Source: Lachnospiraceae bacterium (lineage in GTDB: Bacteria > Bacillota > Clostridia > Lachnospirales > Lachnospiraceae). Taken from it: 64,000 nucleotides of DNA. The first letter of the stretch is position 1, and each line of letters opens with the position of its first letter. Under the pieces are notes generated by a model. It saw nothing but the letters and a program-made list of their open reading frames with translations. It was not told where the DNA came from and ran no database searches. The position numbers and the translations under genes are program-made. Shown piece after piece: positions 47,536-57,527 of the stretch. Location: assembly GCA_014799465.1 (NCBI GenBank), contig JAAVHZ010000058.1, forward strand, positions 25,780 to 89,779. The letters are read 5' to 3'.

Positions 47536-48051
47536 ATGACTGATAGCAGAATAAATAAAATTGCATATACAGGACTATTATCCGCATTTGCCATTATCAT
47601 AAGCTATGTGGAAATGCTGCTTCCTTTAGATATAGGAATTCCGGGGGTTAAACCGGGGCTTGCAAATTTTGTAATACTTATAGCATTATATGAGTTCAGT
47701 ATAAAAGAGGCATTTACTATAAATTTCATAAGAATACTTATAAATGGCATATTATTTACAAATATGTTTTCTGTGATATTCAGTCTTTCAGGAGCATTTA
47801 TAAGCATGATAACCATGTTTTTAGTTAAAAAAATTAAAGGAATATCAATAATCGGTGTAAGTATTTCAGGAGGTGTAAGCCATAATATAGGACAGCTCCT
47901 TATTGCATCTGTTATAGTGGATACATATTCGGTTGTATATTATATTCCTGTACTTATATTATCCGGTATTATTACTGGTATATTAGTCGGAGTTCTGGCA
48001 CTTAAAGTTAAACCTGTAGTTCACAAGATTATAAAAGGAGATAAATTATGA
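47536..48051 (+). CDS. Gx-transporter-family membrane protein (HepS-like)
   Basis: A 171-aa membrane protein with five to six helices. The N-terminal ALLSAFAII-like segment and GVKPGLANFVILIALY with Gly-rich turns match the Gx transporter / heptaprenyl diphosphate synthase component I family of ECF-S-like proteins. The substrate is unknown; genes of this family often stand beside apbE or FMN-binding proteins, as here (divergent neighbour). It overlaps ruvA by four bases (ATGA). Confidence 0.75.
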   Translation: MTDSRINKIAYTGLLSAFAIIISYVEMLLPLDIGIPGVKPGLANFVILIALYEFSIKEAFTINFIRILINGILFTNMFSVIFSLSGAFISMITMFLVKKIKGISIIGVSISGGVSHNIGQLLIASVIVDTYSVVYYIPVLILSGIITGILVGVLALKVKPVVHKIIKGDKL

Positions 48052-48641
48052 TATCATATATAAAAGGTACTGTTGAAGATATTTATGAAGACAGAATAGT
48101 CGTAGAATGTAACAATATAGGTTATAATATATTTACCTCGGCATCAATGAAAGTAAATGCAGGTGACAGTGTTAAAATATATACATATCTTAATGTACGT
48201 GAAGATGCCATGCTTCTATATGGATTTCTTTCTAAAGATGAGCTTAGAATATTCAAACTTATTCTTGGGGTCAGCGGCATAGGTCCCAAGGGAGCGTTAA
48301 ATATATTGTCTTCAATATCTGTCGAAGAACTTCAGATGGCTGTAATGTCTAATGATTCAAAACGTATATCAAAGGCACAGGGAATTGGTCCAAAAACAGC
48401 ACAAAAACTTATACTTGAGCTTAAAGATAAACTAAAACCTGAAGATATATTTAGTTCTGAAGTATCTGCAAATGCCATCCAAGCATCATCAGATAATAAA
48501 TCTGAAGCCCTTGAAGCTTTGACTGTACTCGGATATTCTCCAACAGAATCATTAAAAGCTGTAAATGGAGCATTAAGCATATTAGGGACTGATGCTGATA
48601 CTGAGCAGATTTTAAAAGCAGCATTAAAACAGATTATGTAA
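48048..48641 (+). CDS. ruvA: Holliday junction DNA helicase subunit RuvA
   Basis: A 197-aa tetrameric junction-binding protein. OB fold 1-60 (MISYIKGTVEDIYEDRIVVE), two helix-hairpin-helix motifs (LILGVSGIGPKGALNILS and SKAQGIGPKTAQKLILELKDKL), and a C-terminal RuvB-binding domain (EALTVLGYSPTESLKAV). It overlaps the upstream gene (ATGA) and lies 36 bases before ruvB. Confidence 0.97.
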   Translation: MISYIKGTVEDIYEDRIVVECNNIGYNIFTSASMKVNAGDSVKIYTYLNVREDAMLLYGFLSKDELRIFKLILGVSGIGPKGALNILSSISVEELQMAVMSNDSKRISKAQGIGPKTAQKLILELKDKLKPEDIFSSEVSANAIQASSDNKSEALEALTVLGYSPTESLKAVNGALSILGTDADTEQILKAALKQIM

Positions 48642-48677
48642 TTTATTATATATTAATTTCAGAATGGAGCAGAAGTA

Positions 48678-49670
48678 ATGTCAAAACGAATTATTAATAC
48701 AAATCTGACAACTGAAGATGCAGATACGGATATAAAATTACGGCCGCAGTTACTTGATGATTATATAGGTCAATCTAAAATAAAGGAAAATCTAAAAGTA
48801 TTTATAAAAGCAGCAAAATCAAGAAATGAAACATTAGATCATATTTTATTTTATGGTCCTCCGGGACTTGGAAAAACTACACTTGCAGGTATTATTGCCA
48901 ATGAAATGGGAGTAAATATTAAAATAACATCAGGACCGGCAATAGAAAAACCCGGAGAACTTGCTGCAGTACTTAATAATCTTCAGGAAAATGATGTGTT
49001 GTTCATCGATGAAATTCATCGACTTAACCGTCAGGTGGAAGAAGTCCTCTATCCTGCAATGGAAGACTATTCTATTGATATTGTAATAGGAAAAGGGGCA
49101 TCAGCAAGATCCATAAGGCTTGAACTGCCAAAATTTACATTAATCGGAGCCACTACAAGAGCCGGTATGCTTACTGCACCGTTAAGAGACCGATTCGGAA
49201 TGCTTAACCGACTGGAATTCTATAATGAAGATGAACTAAAGGAGATTATCTGCCGTTCGGCTAAAGTCTTAAATGTGCCTATTGAAGATTCGGGAGCCAT
49301 AGAACTGGCAAAAAGATCAAGAGGAACGCCGAGGCTTGCCAATCGTCTGCTAAAACGTGTCCGGGATTTTGCGGATGTAAAATATGATGGCATAATTACT
49401 GAAAAAGTGGCGAATTATGCCCTTGATTTACTGGAAGTAGATAAATTTGGTCTTGATAACTCTGATAGAAATATACTTAATACTATTATATATAAGTTTT
49501 CAGGTGGTCCTGTTGGACTTGATACTTTGGCAGCAGCACTTGGCGAAGACAGCGGTACTCTTGAAGATGTATATGAACCATATCTGATTAAAAATGGGTT
49601 TATAAACAGGACACCTCGTGGAAGAATAGCTACTGAATTGGCATACAGACATATCGGTGCTGAAATATGA
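48678..49670 (+). CDS. ruvB: Holliday junction branch-migration ATPase RuvB
   Basis: A 330-aa AAA+ motor. [12 protein letters not shown] at the start of the fold, Walker [13 protein letters not shown], Walker B FIDEIHRL, sensor 1 [18 protein letters not shown] with arginine finger, C-terminal winged helix ([13 protein letters not shown]). Together with RuvA and RuvC it moves Holliday junctions. GGAGCAG lies before the ATG. Confidence 0.97.
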   Translation: MSKRIINTNLTTEDADTDIKLRPQLLDDYIGQSKIKENLKVFIKAAKSRNETLDHILFYGPPGLGKTTLAGIIANEMGVNIKITSGPAIEKPGELAAVLNNLQENDVLFIDEIHRLNRQVEEVLYPAMEDYSIDIVIGKGASARSIRLELPKFTLIGATTRAGMLTAPLRDRFGMLNRLEFYNEDELKEIICRSAKVLNVPIEDSGAIELAKRSRGTPRLANRLLKRVRDFADVKYDGIITEKVANYALDLLEVDKFGLDNSDRNILNTIIYKFSGGPVGLDTLAAALGEDSGTLEDVYEPYLIKNGFINRTPRGRIATELAYRHIGAEI

Positions 49671-49752
49671 TTTAAGTTTGACTTGTATTTCAATTAATTT
49701 AGTTTATAATATAATTTAGTTGGTTAAAATATATTTAAGGGAGCGTGTACAT

Positions 49753-50166
49753 ATGTCATCTAAAAACAACACCGAGGTTATCCTGGATGGAAAGATTTAT
49801 ACTCTTAGTGGATATGAAAGCGAAGAATATCTGCAAAAGGTGGCTTCATATATAAACAATAAAATAAGCGAATTCAAAAGTACTGAAGGATATTCAAGGC
49901 TTTCGCCTGATATGCAGAAGGCTTTGTTGGAATTAAATATTGCTGATGACTATTTTAAAGCGAAGAAACAGGCAGACAGTCTTGAGAATGAAATTGAATT
50001 AAAGGACAAGCAGTTATATGATGTTAAGCATGATGTTATAGGGTTACAGATAAAGCTTGAATCGGCAGAAAAAGAAGCTGAATCTTATCATAATGAAATC
50101 AGTGAACTTCAAAAACAGATAGTGAGACTGGAAACACAAATAAATGAAAAAAAGAAAAATAAATAA
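49753..50166 (+). CDS. zapA: Cell division protein ZapA
   Basis: A 137-aa FtsZ-ring stabiliser. The N-terminal ZapA fold (EVILDGKIYTLSGYESEEYLQKVASYINNKI) is followed by a long coiled coil (about 60-135). ATG 49753 has AAGGGAG upstream. The stop lies in the stem of a small terminator. Confidence 0.85.
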   Translation: MSSKNNTEVILDGKIYTLSGYESEEYLQKVASYINNKISEFKSTEGYSRLSPDMQKALLELNIADDYFKAKKQADSLENEIELKDKQLYDVKHDVIGLQIKLESAEKEAESYHNEISELQKQIVRLETQINEKKKNK

Positions 50167-50191
50167 GCCGGACATTTTGTTCGGCTTATTT
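50161..50191 (+). terminator. Small hairpin after zapA
   Basis: AATAAGCCG pairs with CGGCTTATT around a 10-base loop and overlaps the zapA stop codon; a T-rich end follows. Confidence 0.65.
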
Positions 50192-50212
50192 ATCAGAATG
50201 CAGGTGTAAAGG

Positions 50213-52369
50213 ATGGATATAATAAAAGCTGAATTGCTGGCTCCGGCCGGCTCATATGATAGTCTCAGGGCAGCCATAAATGCCGGTGCAGATGCGGTGT
50301 ATATGGGTGGTTCTTATTTTGGTGCAAGGGCATATGCGGAAAACCCTGACAATGAAAAGCTTAAAGATGCTATTGATTATGTACATCTACATGATAAAAA
50401 GTTGTATTTAACGGTAAATACACTTCTTAAAAATGATGAAATAAAATTTAAACTATTTGATTATCTTAATCCGTTATATAAACAGGGTCTTGATGCTGTC
50501 ATAGTTCAGGATTTCGGAGTATTTAAATTTATACGTGAAAGTTTTCCTGAACTTGATATACATGCCAGTACCCAGATGACTATTACCGGGGTAGATGGTG
50601 CAAGGCTTATGAAAGAAGCCGGAGCTGTAAGAGTAGTTACAGCCAGAGAACTAAGTCTAAAAGAAATAAAATGTATTTATGAAAATGTGGACATTGAGAT
50701 AGAAAGCTTTATACATGGTGCTTTATGTTACTGTTATTCAGGACAATGCCTTTTAAGCAGTATGTTAGGCGGAAGAAGTGGTAACAGAGGACGTTGTGCA
50801 CAGCCATGCAGACTTCCGTATGATATAACCGGAAGCAATTTCAAAAACAATCAAAATGAAAAATATCTTATGAGTCCTAAAGACATTTGCACCATAAATA
50901 TACTTCCTGATATACTGGAATCAGGAGTATATTCACTTAAAATAGAAGGAAGAATGAAAAGCCCTGAATATGTAGCAGGAGTAACGGAAATCTATAGAAA
51001 ATATCTTGATATTTACTTAAAAAACGGAAAGGACTACTATAATGTAAGTGATGATGACTATAAGAAACTTACTGATTTATACAGCCGCAGTGGATTTTCT
51101 GATGGATATTATAATTGTCATAACGGACGTCATATGATTACACTGTCAAAACCTTCATATAATAGTGTAGATTCAGAACGAATAACCGAACTTCATAATA
51201 AGTATGTAGCAAAAGATAAAAAGCTTCCTGTAAATATAAAAGCTTATATATTAAAAAATCAACCTATGAAACTTGAATTAGAATATAAAAATTATAAGTC
51301 ATCTGTTACAGGAAATATTCCTGATTTATCAACTAATCAGCCTGCCACTTCAGACAAAATAGAAAAACAGCTTATAAAGTTTGGTGGCACGCCTTTTGAA
51401 GCAGCAAGTATTGACATAGACCTTGATGACGGATTATTTATTCCTGTTAAATCTCTTAACGAACTCCGCAGAAATGCCGTAAAATCATTAATCGATTGCA
51501 TGCTTCAATACCATAAAAGAAATGATGGAAAAAGTATAATAAGGATTAACTGTGATGCAGAAAATACAGACAATATTGAGCATAATATAAATATTATATG
51601 TTCTGTGGAATCATCTGAGCAGATGGAATCTCTTTTGTATATCAACGAAATTAAAAGCATATATCTGTCTTCTGATTTTTTGGATACTGAAACCATAAAG
51701 AAATGTGTAAGAAAATGCCATGAACATCAAAAAAAATGTTATATTACGCTGCCTTTCATATTCAGAAATGGAGCGGAGAAGTTTTTTGAGGCTGATTATG
51801 GTGCAGATGGTTATGTAGTCAAAAATGTAGATGAGTTGTTTCACTTTAAACATTTTGGTAAGGAACTTATAGCAGATTATAGCTTATATACAATGAATGA
51901 TTTGTCAGGGGTGTTTTTAAGAGAAAACGGAATATCCTCAACAACAGCACCGTTAGAGCTAAATGAAAAAGAATTATGGGAAAGAAATAATATTAATGAC
52001 CAGATTATAGTTTATGGCTATATGCCACTTATGGTAACTGCCGGATGTGGTAAAAAGACTATGAATGTATGTGATAATAAGAACAGTATATATAAACTAA
52101 AAGACAGATATCAGAAAATATTCCGTGTAAAAACAAGCTGCAGGTATTGTTATAACATTTTATATAACTGCCAGCCTTTATCTTTACTAAAATTCTCATC
52201 ACAGATAGAGGATATGAAATATTCGGATATAAGACTTAATTTCACATTTGAATCAGGAAAAGAAACTGTGAATATTGCAAAAAAATTTATAAATAACTTT
52301 TTATATCATGAAAATGAAAATGACATTGATAATTTGACACGAGGACATTTTAAACGGAAAGTAGATTAA
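50213..52369 (+). CDS. U32 family peptidase / RlhA-like RNA hydroxylation protein
   Basis: A 718-aa protein. TIM-barrel N-terminus ELLAPAGSYDSLRAAINAGADAVYMGG and the family signature ESFIHGALCYCYSGQCLLSSMLGGRSGNRGRC (about 165-195), whose Cys hold an Fe-S cluster. The C-terminal collagenase-like DUF3656 part has further Cys (TSCRYCYNILYNCQ). In E. coli RlhA of this family is needed for hydroxylation of 23S rRNA C2501; older annotation as peptidase is uncertain. It is followed by ftsW after 13 bases. Confidence 0.88.
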   Translation: MDIIKAELLAPAGSYDSLRAAINAGADAVYMGGSYFGARAYAENPDNEKLKDAIDYVHLHDKKLYLTVNTLLKNDEIKFKLFDYLNPLYKQGLDAVIVQDFGVFKFIRESFPELDIHASTQMTITGVDGARLMKEAGAVRVVTARELSLKEIKCIYENVDIEIESFIHGALCYCYSGQCLLSSMLGGRSGNRGRCAQPCRLPYDITGSNFKNNQNEKYLMSPKDICTINILPDILESGVYSLKIEGRMKSPEYVAGVTEIYRKYLDIYLKNGKDYYNVSDDDYKKLTDLYSRSGFSDGYYNCHNGRHMITLSKPSYNSVDSERITELHNKYVAKDKKLPVNIKAYILKNQPMKLELEYKNYKSSVTGNIPDLSTNQPATSDKIEKQLIKFGGTPFEAASIDIDLDDGLFIPVKSLNELRRNAVKSLIDCMLQYHKRNDGKSIIRINCDAENTDNIEHNINIICSVESSEQMESLLYINEIKSIYLSSDFLDTETIKKCVRKCHEHQKKCYITLPFIFRNGAEKFFEADYGADGYVVKNVDELFHFKHFGKELIADYSLYTMNDLSGVFLRENGISSTTAPLELNEKELWERNNINDQIIVYGYMPLMVTAGCGKKTMNVCDNKNSIYKLKDRYQKIFRVKTSCRYCYNILYNCQPLSLLKFSSQIEDMKYSDIRLNFTFESGKETVNIAKKFINNFLYHENENDIDNLTRGHFKRKVD

Positions 52370-52382
52370 ACGAGGTGATAAT

Positions 52383-53723
52383 TTGACTGATTTATTGACT
52401 TCAATGGCAAAGTACGCATTTATTATACTAATAGTATTTTATACATATTGCAGTTTTATAGTTTTAAAAGGTCGTAAGAACCGTCACTCTGCGGCTTATC
52501 ATCTGCAGGGGCTTATAATGTATACAATACATTTAACGGCTTTTGTATTAATATATATTAACACCAAAGATATAAATATCATAATGCTTTATCTGGCACA
52601 GGTTGCATACTTTCTTGTGACAAAAGCAATATTTGGCATATGCTATGGAAAAAAATTAAGCAGACCTCTGCTAAGCAATATGTGTATGCTTTTATGTATA
52701 AGCTTTATAACTTTAACAAGGCTTTCATATGATAACGCACTTAAACAATTTGTTATAGTTGCAGTTGCTACAGTTATGTGTTTTTTCATACCAATTATTA
52801 TTAAAATTCTTAAAAATCTGCCTTACCTTACATGGCTGTACTGCATCGCAGGAATAGTAATGCTTGGTGTTGTTCTTGTTATGGGAAGACTTACTTACGG
52901 TGCAAAACTATCAATTGATTTGGGATTTTTTACATTTCAACCTTCAGAATTTGTAAAAATATTATATGTGCTTTTTATTGCATCACTTTTGCATAAAAAT
53001 CAAGAATTTAAGCGAATAGTAATATCAGCCATATTTGCCGGAATGCATGTTATTATTCTGGTATTCTCCCATGACCTCGGAAGTGCACTTATATTTTTTA
53101 TAGTTTATGTATTTATGATATATGTTGCCACTGGTCAGGCTAGATGGCTGGCAGCGGGAGCAGCAGGAGGCAGTCTTGCATCAATTATAGCATACAAACT
53201 CTTTGCCCATGTAAGAGTACGAGTTCTGGCATATAAAAATCCATTTCAATTGGGTGTTATAGATGATGAGGGATATCAGGTGGCTCAGTCATTGTTTGCC
53301 ATAGGCACCGGAAGCTGGCTCGGCATGGGATTGTACAAGGGGCTTCCTGAATCTGTACCTATAGTTACCAAAGATTTAGTGTTTTCTGCCATAGCAGAAG
53401 AATTCGGAGGATTTTTTGCAATATCGCTGATTCTTATTTGCTTTAGCACATTTCTGACATTTATAAAAGTAGCAATGGGACATCCGTCTATGTTTTACAA
53501 ACTTACCGGTCTTGGACTTGGAATGACCTATGCCATTCAGACTGTTCTGACAATAGGAGGAGCCATTAACTTTATCCCATTTACAGGAGTGACCCTTCCA
53601 TTAGTCAGTTATGGAGGAAGTTCTATTCTCTGTACACTTATTACATTTGCAATTATACAGGGAATAAGTATTAGTATACCGGACGATATTGAAGACAAGG
53701 AGGTTGATGATGATGAAGAATAA
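52383..53723 (+). CDS. FtsW/RodA/SpoVE family peptidoglycan polymerase
   Basis: A 446-aa SEDS protein with about ten membrane helices. Motifs: FFTFQPSEFVKILYV, SHDLGSALIFFIVYVFMIYVATG, and the C-terminal PFTGVTLPLVSYGGSS with the conserved PxxGxxLPFxSYGG pattern. SEDS glycosyltransferases work with a class B PBP, which is encoded immediately downstream with an overlap. Lengthening versus sporulation role cannot be decided from sequence. The start is TTG with GAGGTGA upstream. Confidence 0.93.
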   Translation: MTDLLTSMAKYAFIILIVFYTYCSFIVLKGRKNRHSAAYHLQGLIMYTIHLTAFVLIYINTKDINIIMLYLAQVAYFLVTKAIFGICYGKKLSRPLLSNMCMLLCISFITLTRLSYDNALKQFVIVAVATVMCFFIPIIIKILKNLPYLTWLYCIAGIVMLGVVLVMGRLTYGAKLSIDLGFFTFQPSEFVKILYVLFIASLLHKNQEFKRIVISAIFAGMHVIILVFSHDLGSALIFFIVYVFMIYVATGQARWLAAGAAGGSLASIIAYKLFAHVRVRVLAYKNPFQLGVIDDEGYQVAQSLFAIGTGSWLGMGLYKGLPESVPIVTKDLVFSAIAEEFGGFFAISLILICFSTFLTFIKVAMGHPSMFYKLTGLGLGMTYAIQTVLTIGGAINFIPFTGVTLPLVSYGGSSILCTLITFAIIQGISISIPDDIEDKEVDDDEE

Positions 53724-55188
53724 TTTGGATAATCCTTTGGAACAAGATGCACAGCCAAAACAAAAACCAAAAACAAAAAAGAAAAAAAGCATTAACAGAC
53801 GTATAATAAATGTTACCATGGCATTTACTGTATTATTCTTTGCAATGCTGGCTTTCCTTGTGCACTTCGAATATACCGATGCCGACGAAGTTATCAATAA
53901 CACATATAACAAACGTCAAAATATTCTTGCACAGTCAGTAGTACGCGGGGAAATCCATGCTGATAATGGAGAAGTACTTGCATCTACCATAACAAATTCA
54001 GATGGAAGTGAAAGCAGAACTTACCCATATGGTAATTTATTTTCACACGTTGTAGGATATGCAACCAACGGAAAATCAGGCATTGAATTATTTTACAATT
54101 TTAAAATGCTGACTTCAAACTCTGGTTTGTTAGAACTTGTTTATGATGATTTAACAGGTAAAAAAGATATTGGAGATAATATAATTACAACCCTTAATGT
54201 ATCTGTTCAAAAAGCAGCATCTAATTCTATAGGTAATAATGATGGTGCAGTTATTGCCATTGACCCTGATACCGGTAAAATAATAGCTATGGTGTCAAAA
54301 CCGGATTTTAATCCTAACTCAATAGAAGATGACTGGGATTATATCGTAAATTCTGAAGGAAATACATGTCTTCTAAACAGAGCTACAAATGGATTATATC
54401 CTCCCGGTTCTACATTTAAAACATTTACTCTTTTGGAATATATGCATGAGAATCCCGAAAGTTATGGAAACTATTCTTTTGCCTGCAGTGGTTCACTTAC
54501 TGAAGGTGACTCTTCCATAAAATGTTATAATGGAAATGTGCATGGTGCAGAATCACTTATGGATTCATTTGCATATTCATGTAACAGTTCATTTGCCAAT
54601 ATTGGATTATCATTAAAACTGAATAACTTTAATTCATTGTGCAGCAGTCTTTTATTCAACAGCGAACTGCCTTATGATATGTCTTACTCAAAAAGCAGTT
54701 TCAGCCTTAAATCAGGTGCTTCAACTTTTGACACAATGCAGACTGTAATCGGTCAGGGAAAAACTCAGGTTTCTCCTCTCCACCTTTCGCTTATAGCTTG
54801 TGCGATTGCAAATGAAGGTACACTTATGAAACCTTATCTTGTTGACCATATTGAAAATCATGACGGAAAGAACGTAAAGCAGTATAAACCAAAAACATAT
54901 AAAGAATTACTTAGTAAAAAGGATGCTAAAGAACTGTCTGAATATATGAGAGCAGTAGTATCTTACGGAACCGGTACAAAATTAATATCTGATTCTTACG
55001 AAGCATTTGGTAAAACCGGAACCGCACAGTTTGACTCAAGTGATAATTCTCATTCTCTGTTTATGGGCTATGCAGATAATGGCACAAAAAAACTTGCTAT
55101 ATGTGTAGTTATGGAAGATATGGCAGCCGGTTCTACATGGGCTGTCCCAGCAGCACGAAATGTATTTGATGCCTATTTTAGTTACTAA
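53710..55188 (+). CDS. Class B penicillin-binding protein (transpeptidase)
   Basis: A 492-aa D,D-transpeptidase partner of the preceding SEDS protein. Lys-rich cytosolic tail, one anchor (about 32-52), short N-terminal domain (RQNILAQSVVRGEIHADNGEVLA), then the penicillin-binding fold with SxxK (PGSTFKTF), SxN (YSCNSSF) and KTG (GKTGTAQF). It is shorter than FtsI (no PASTA domains). ATG 53707, 53710 or 53713 are all possible; AAGGAGG (53697-53703) favours the latter two. It overlaps the ftsW-like gene by 14 bases. Confidence 0.92.
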   Translation: MMKNNLDNPLEQDAQPKQKPKTKKKKSINRRIINVTMAFTVLFFAMLAFLVHFEYTDADEVINNTYNKRQNILAQSVVRGEIHADNGEVLASTITNSDGSESRTYPYGNLFSHVVGYATNGKSGIELFYNFKMLTSNSGLLELVYDDLTGKKDIGDNIITTLNVSVQKAASNSIGNNDGAVIAIDPDTGKIIAMVSKPDFNPNSIEDDWDYIVNSEGNTCLLNRATNGLYPPGSTFKTFTLLEYMHENPESYGNYSFACSGSLTEGDSSIKCYNGNVHGAESLMDSFAYSCNSSFANIGLSLKLNNFNSLCSSLLFNSELPYDMSYSKSSFSLKSGASTFDTMQTVIGQGKTQVSPLHLSLIACAIANEGTLMKPYLVDHIENHDGKNVKQYKPKTYKELLSKKDAKELSEYMRAVVSYGTGTKLISDSYEAFGKTGTAQFDSSDNSHSLFMGYADNGTKKLAICVVMEDMAAGSTWAVPAARNVFDAYFSY

Positions 55189-55287
55189 AATTTGGTACAA
55201 AACAGTTGCATGACATATTAAAATGAGTTATAATTTTTTTAGGTCTTATATATATTTTGACACACCAATAGAACAGGAGGCTTTGCA

Positions 55288-55740
55288 ATGATAGAAGCAA
55301 CGAGCTGTGGGGGTGTGGTTATATTTCGTGGCAAGATTTTGGTCTTGTATAAGAATTACAAGAACAAATACGAAGGCTGGGTTCTTCCAAAAGGAACAGT
55401 AGAGCAGGGAGAAGAGTATAAAGAAACTGCCTTACGTGAAGTAAGGGAAGAGACTGGTGTAAGTGCTTCCATCATTAAGTATATTGGCAAAAGTAAGTAT
55501 TCGTTTATGACACCTCAGGATGTGGTGGATAAAGAAGTTCATTGGTATCTAATGATGGCAGACAGCTATTACAGTAAACCACAACGAGAAGAGTATTTTT
55601 TTGATTCAGGTTATTATAAATTTCATGAAGCTTATCATTTACTCAAATTTGCAAATGAAAAGCAGATACTTGAAAAGGCTTATAATGAATATCTGGACTT
55701 AAAGAAAAGTAATCTGTGGGGCAGCAAGAAATATTTTTAG
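55288..55740 (+). CDS. Nudix hydrolase
   Basis: A 150-aa Nudix-box protein; the box is GTVEQGEEYKETALREVREETGV (about residues 36-58), matching Gx5Ex7REUxEExGU. It hydrolyses a nucleoside diphosphate linked to another group; the substrate is not evident (Ap4A or a nucleotide sugar are common for this size). GGAGG precedes the ATG. It is 18 bases before queH. Confidence 0.9.
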   Translation: MIEATSCGGVVIFRGKILVLYKNYKNKYEGWVLPKGTVEQGEEYKETALREVREETGVSASIIKYIGKSKYSFMTPQDVVDKEVHWYLMMADSYYSKPQREEYFFDSGYYKFHEAYHLLKFANEKQILEKAYNEYLDLKKSNLWGSKKYF

Positions 55741-55758
55741 AACCGGAGGTTTTATTTT

Positions 55759-56400
55759 ATGAACAAAATAAATTATCAAAAGGTTCTGGACAAACTAATT
55801 GAATGTATTGAGGCAGAAGGAAACACACCTTCATTACTTCTTCATAGCTGCTGTGCTCCTTGCAGCAGCTATGTTCTTGAATATTTATCTAATCATTTCA
55901 GCATCACAGTATTATATTACAACCCAAATATATTTCCGATTGAAGAATATGAATATAGAATAGAAGAGCAGAAGAGGCTTATTGACATGCTTCCGGTAAA
56001 ACATAAAATCAGTTTTATAAGAACAGATTATGAGCCGGAAAGATTTTATAATGCTATTAAAGGTTATGAGGATATACCTGAAGGAGGGGAACGGTGTTTT
56101 AAATGTTATGAACTTCGTCTTAGGGAAGCAGCAGAATATGCCCATAGAGGTAATTTTGATTATTTTACAACAACGTTATCCATTAGTCCATTAAAAAATG
56201 CTCAAAAGCTTAATGAGATAGGTTTACGGTTAGAAGAGGAGTATGGTGTGAAATATCTTTGTTCTGATTTTAAGAAAAGAAATGGTTATAAACGTTCGGT
56301 AGAACTTTCAGCGGAGTATAATCTGTATCGGCAAAATTATTGTGGATGTGTATTTAGTAAAAAAGAGTCTGAAAATTTTATGAACGCATCAATAAAATAA
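55759..56400 (+). CDS. queH: Epoxyqueuosine reductase QueH
   Basis: A 213-aa enzyme that reduces epoxyqueuosine to queuosine in tRNA anticodons, replacing QueG. Cys pairs SCCAPCSS near the N-terminus, GERCFKCYELR in the middle, and YCGCVFS at the end supply the [4Fe-4S] and second-metal ligands seen in QueH. The GGAGG ribosome site is upstream. The operon ends at the terminator shared with the recombinase. Confidence 0.93.
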   Translation: MNKINYQKVLDKLIECIEAEGNTPSLLLHSCCAPCSSYVLEYLSNHFSITVLYYNPNIFPIEEYEYRIEEQKRLIDMLPVKHKISFIRTDYEPERFYNAIKGYEDIPEGGERCFKCYELRLREAAEYAHRGNFDYFTTTLSISPLKNAQKLNEIGLRLEEEYGVKYLCSDFKKRNGYKRSVELSAEYNLYRQNYCGCVFSKKESENFMNASIK

Positions 56401-56405
56401 ATAGA

Positions 56406-56448
56406 AAGAATGCCACTCACATATATTGATTGTGAGTGACATTCTTTT
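56406..56448. terminator. Bidirectional terminator between queH and the recombinase
   Basis: GAATGCCACTCACA pairs with TGTGAGTGACATTC around an AT-rich loop, followed by TTTT on the + strand; the minus gene stop is at its edge. Confidence 0.8.
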
Positions 56449-57502
56449 AAAAATTTTCTTCCCTAAGTTTTACGGCATTTCTTGCTTTCCATTTTCGTTC
56501 ATCTTCCTGGGCAGCATAATGTTTTCTGGTTGTATTTACATCTTTATGTCCAAGAACATCTGCCACAAGATATATGTCGCCTGTTTCACGATATAGGCTT
56601 GTACCATATGTACTTCTTAATTTGTGTGGTGTGATATGTTTAAGCTGGGTAACAAGCTGAGAATATTTACCCACCAATTTTTCAATACTGCGGACACTCA
56701 TACGCTTTTTTTGAATAGACAGGAAAAATGCATCTTCATGTCCTGAAACAGGAGTAATATCTTTACGCTCATTATAATAATCAATAAGAGCTTTTTCAAC
56801 TTCGTCACCAAAATAAATTATCGTCTCATAACCGCCTTTTCTTCGTATCTTTATACCCGTATTTTTAAAATCAATATCATTAATGTCTATTCCTACACAC
56901 TCTGATACTCGTATTCCCGTTCCTAACAACAATGTCATTATTGCCACATCACGAACTTTAGTTTTTTTGTGATATGATTTTTGTGTATCAGTAAGTTTTT
57001 CCCCTGATTCCACCATATCCAGCAAATCTGCAACCTCATCAGGGTCGAGTCTTATAATCTCTTTTTCATGGAGCTTTGGAACTTTTACCTTAGATGCAGG
57101 ATTTTCATTAATCATTTCATTTACATAGTAGTAGTTATAAAAAGATTTAAGCGAAGATAACTTCCTTTTTATTCCGGTTTCACGATTAGTATGCAGACTC
57201 TCATCCTTTGTATATACTTTTAAATATTCTAAATATTCTTCAATATCTACAACTTTTAATTCGTCCAATATATTTATTGGAAATTCTTTTATATCCATAA
57301 CCGCATACTTAGGATTTGCATCCTTTATAAAATTAAAAAATACAGTTAAATCATATGCATAAGCCATACGGGTTCTAGAAGCAGTAGTAGGCTCAATTCC
57401 CCTAAAAAATGTCTTACAAAAATCAGGAAGTCCTTTCATAATCTCCCGTAGTTTTAATTGATTTTCAATATCCGTTTTATCATGATAGTTTTTGGCATTC
57501 AT
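56447..57502 (-). CDS. Tyrosine recombinase, Xer-like
   Basis: A 352-aa site-specific recombinase. N-terminal SAM-like DNA-binding domain (TASRTRMAYAYDLTVFFNFI; LSSLKSFYNYYYVNEMI). Catalytic residues in order: Arg in TGIRVSE, Lys in RRKGGYE, HxxR in HKLRST, His in LGHKDV and Tyr in TRKHYAAQ. ATG 57502 is chosen because GGAGG precedes it (11 bases) and it does not overlap ttcA; an ATG at 57565 is in frame. It probably is the chromosomal Xer enzyme and not a phage integrase, because it lies in an operon with ttcA outside the prophage, but its nearness to the inovirus is notable. Confidence 0.85.
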   Translation of the reverse strand: MNAKNYHDKTDIENQLKLREIMKGLPDFCKTFFRGIEPTTASRTRMAYAYDLTVFFNFIKDANPKYAVMDIKEFPINILDELKVVDIEEYLEYLKVYTKDESLHTNRETGIKRKLSSLKSFYNYYYVNEMINENPASKVKVPKLHEKEIIRLDPDEVADLLDMVESGEKLTDTQKSYHKKTKVRDVAIMTLLLGTGIRVSECVGIDINDIDFKNTGIKIRRKGGYETIIYFGDEVEKALIDYYNERKDITPVSGHEDAFFLSIQKKRMSVRSIEKLVGKYSQLVTQLKHITPHKLRSTYGTSLYRETGDIYLVADVLGHKDVNTTRKHYAAQEDERKWKARNAVKLREENF

Positions 57503-57527
57503 GCTTTTAACAACCTCCAATCTATAT

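Noticed and set aside
56447..57502. Tyrosine recombinase taken as the prophage integrase
   Set aside because: It is separated from the prophage by ttcA, shares an operon-like layout with it, and resembles chromosomal Xer proteins.
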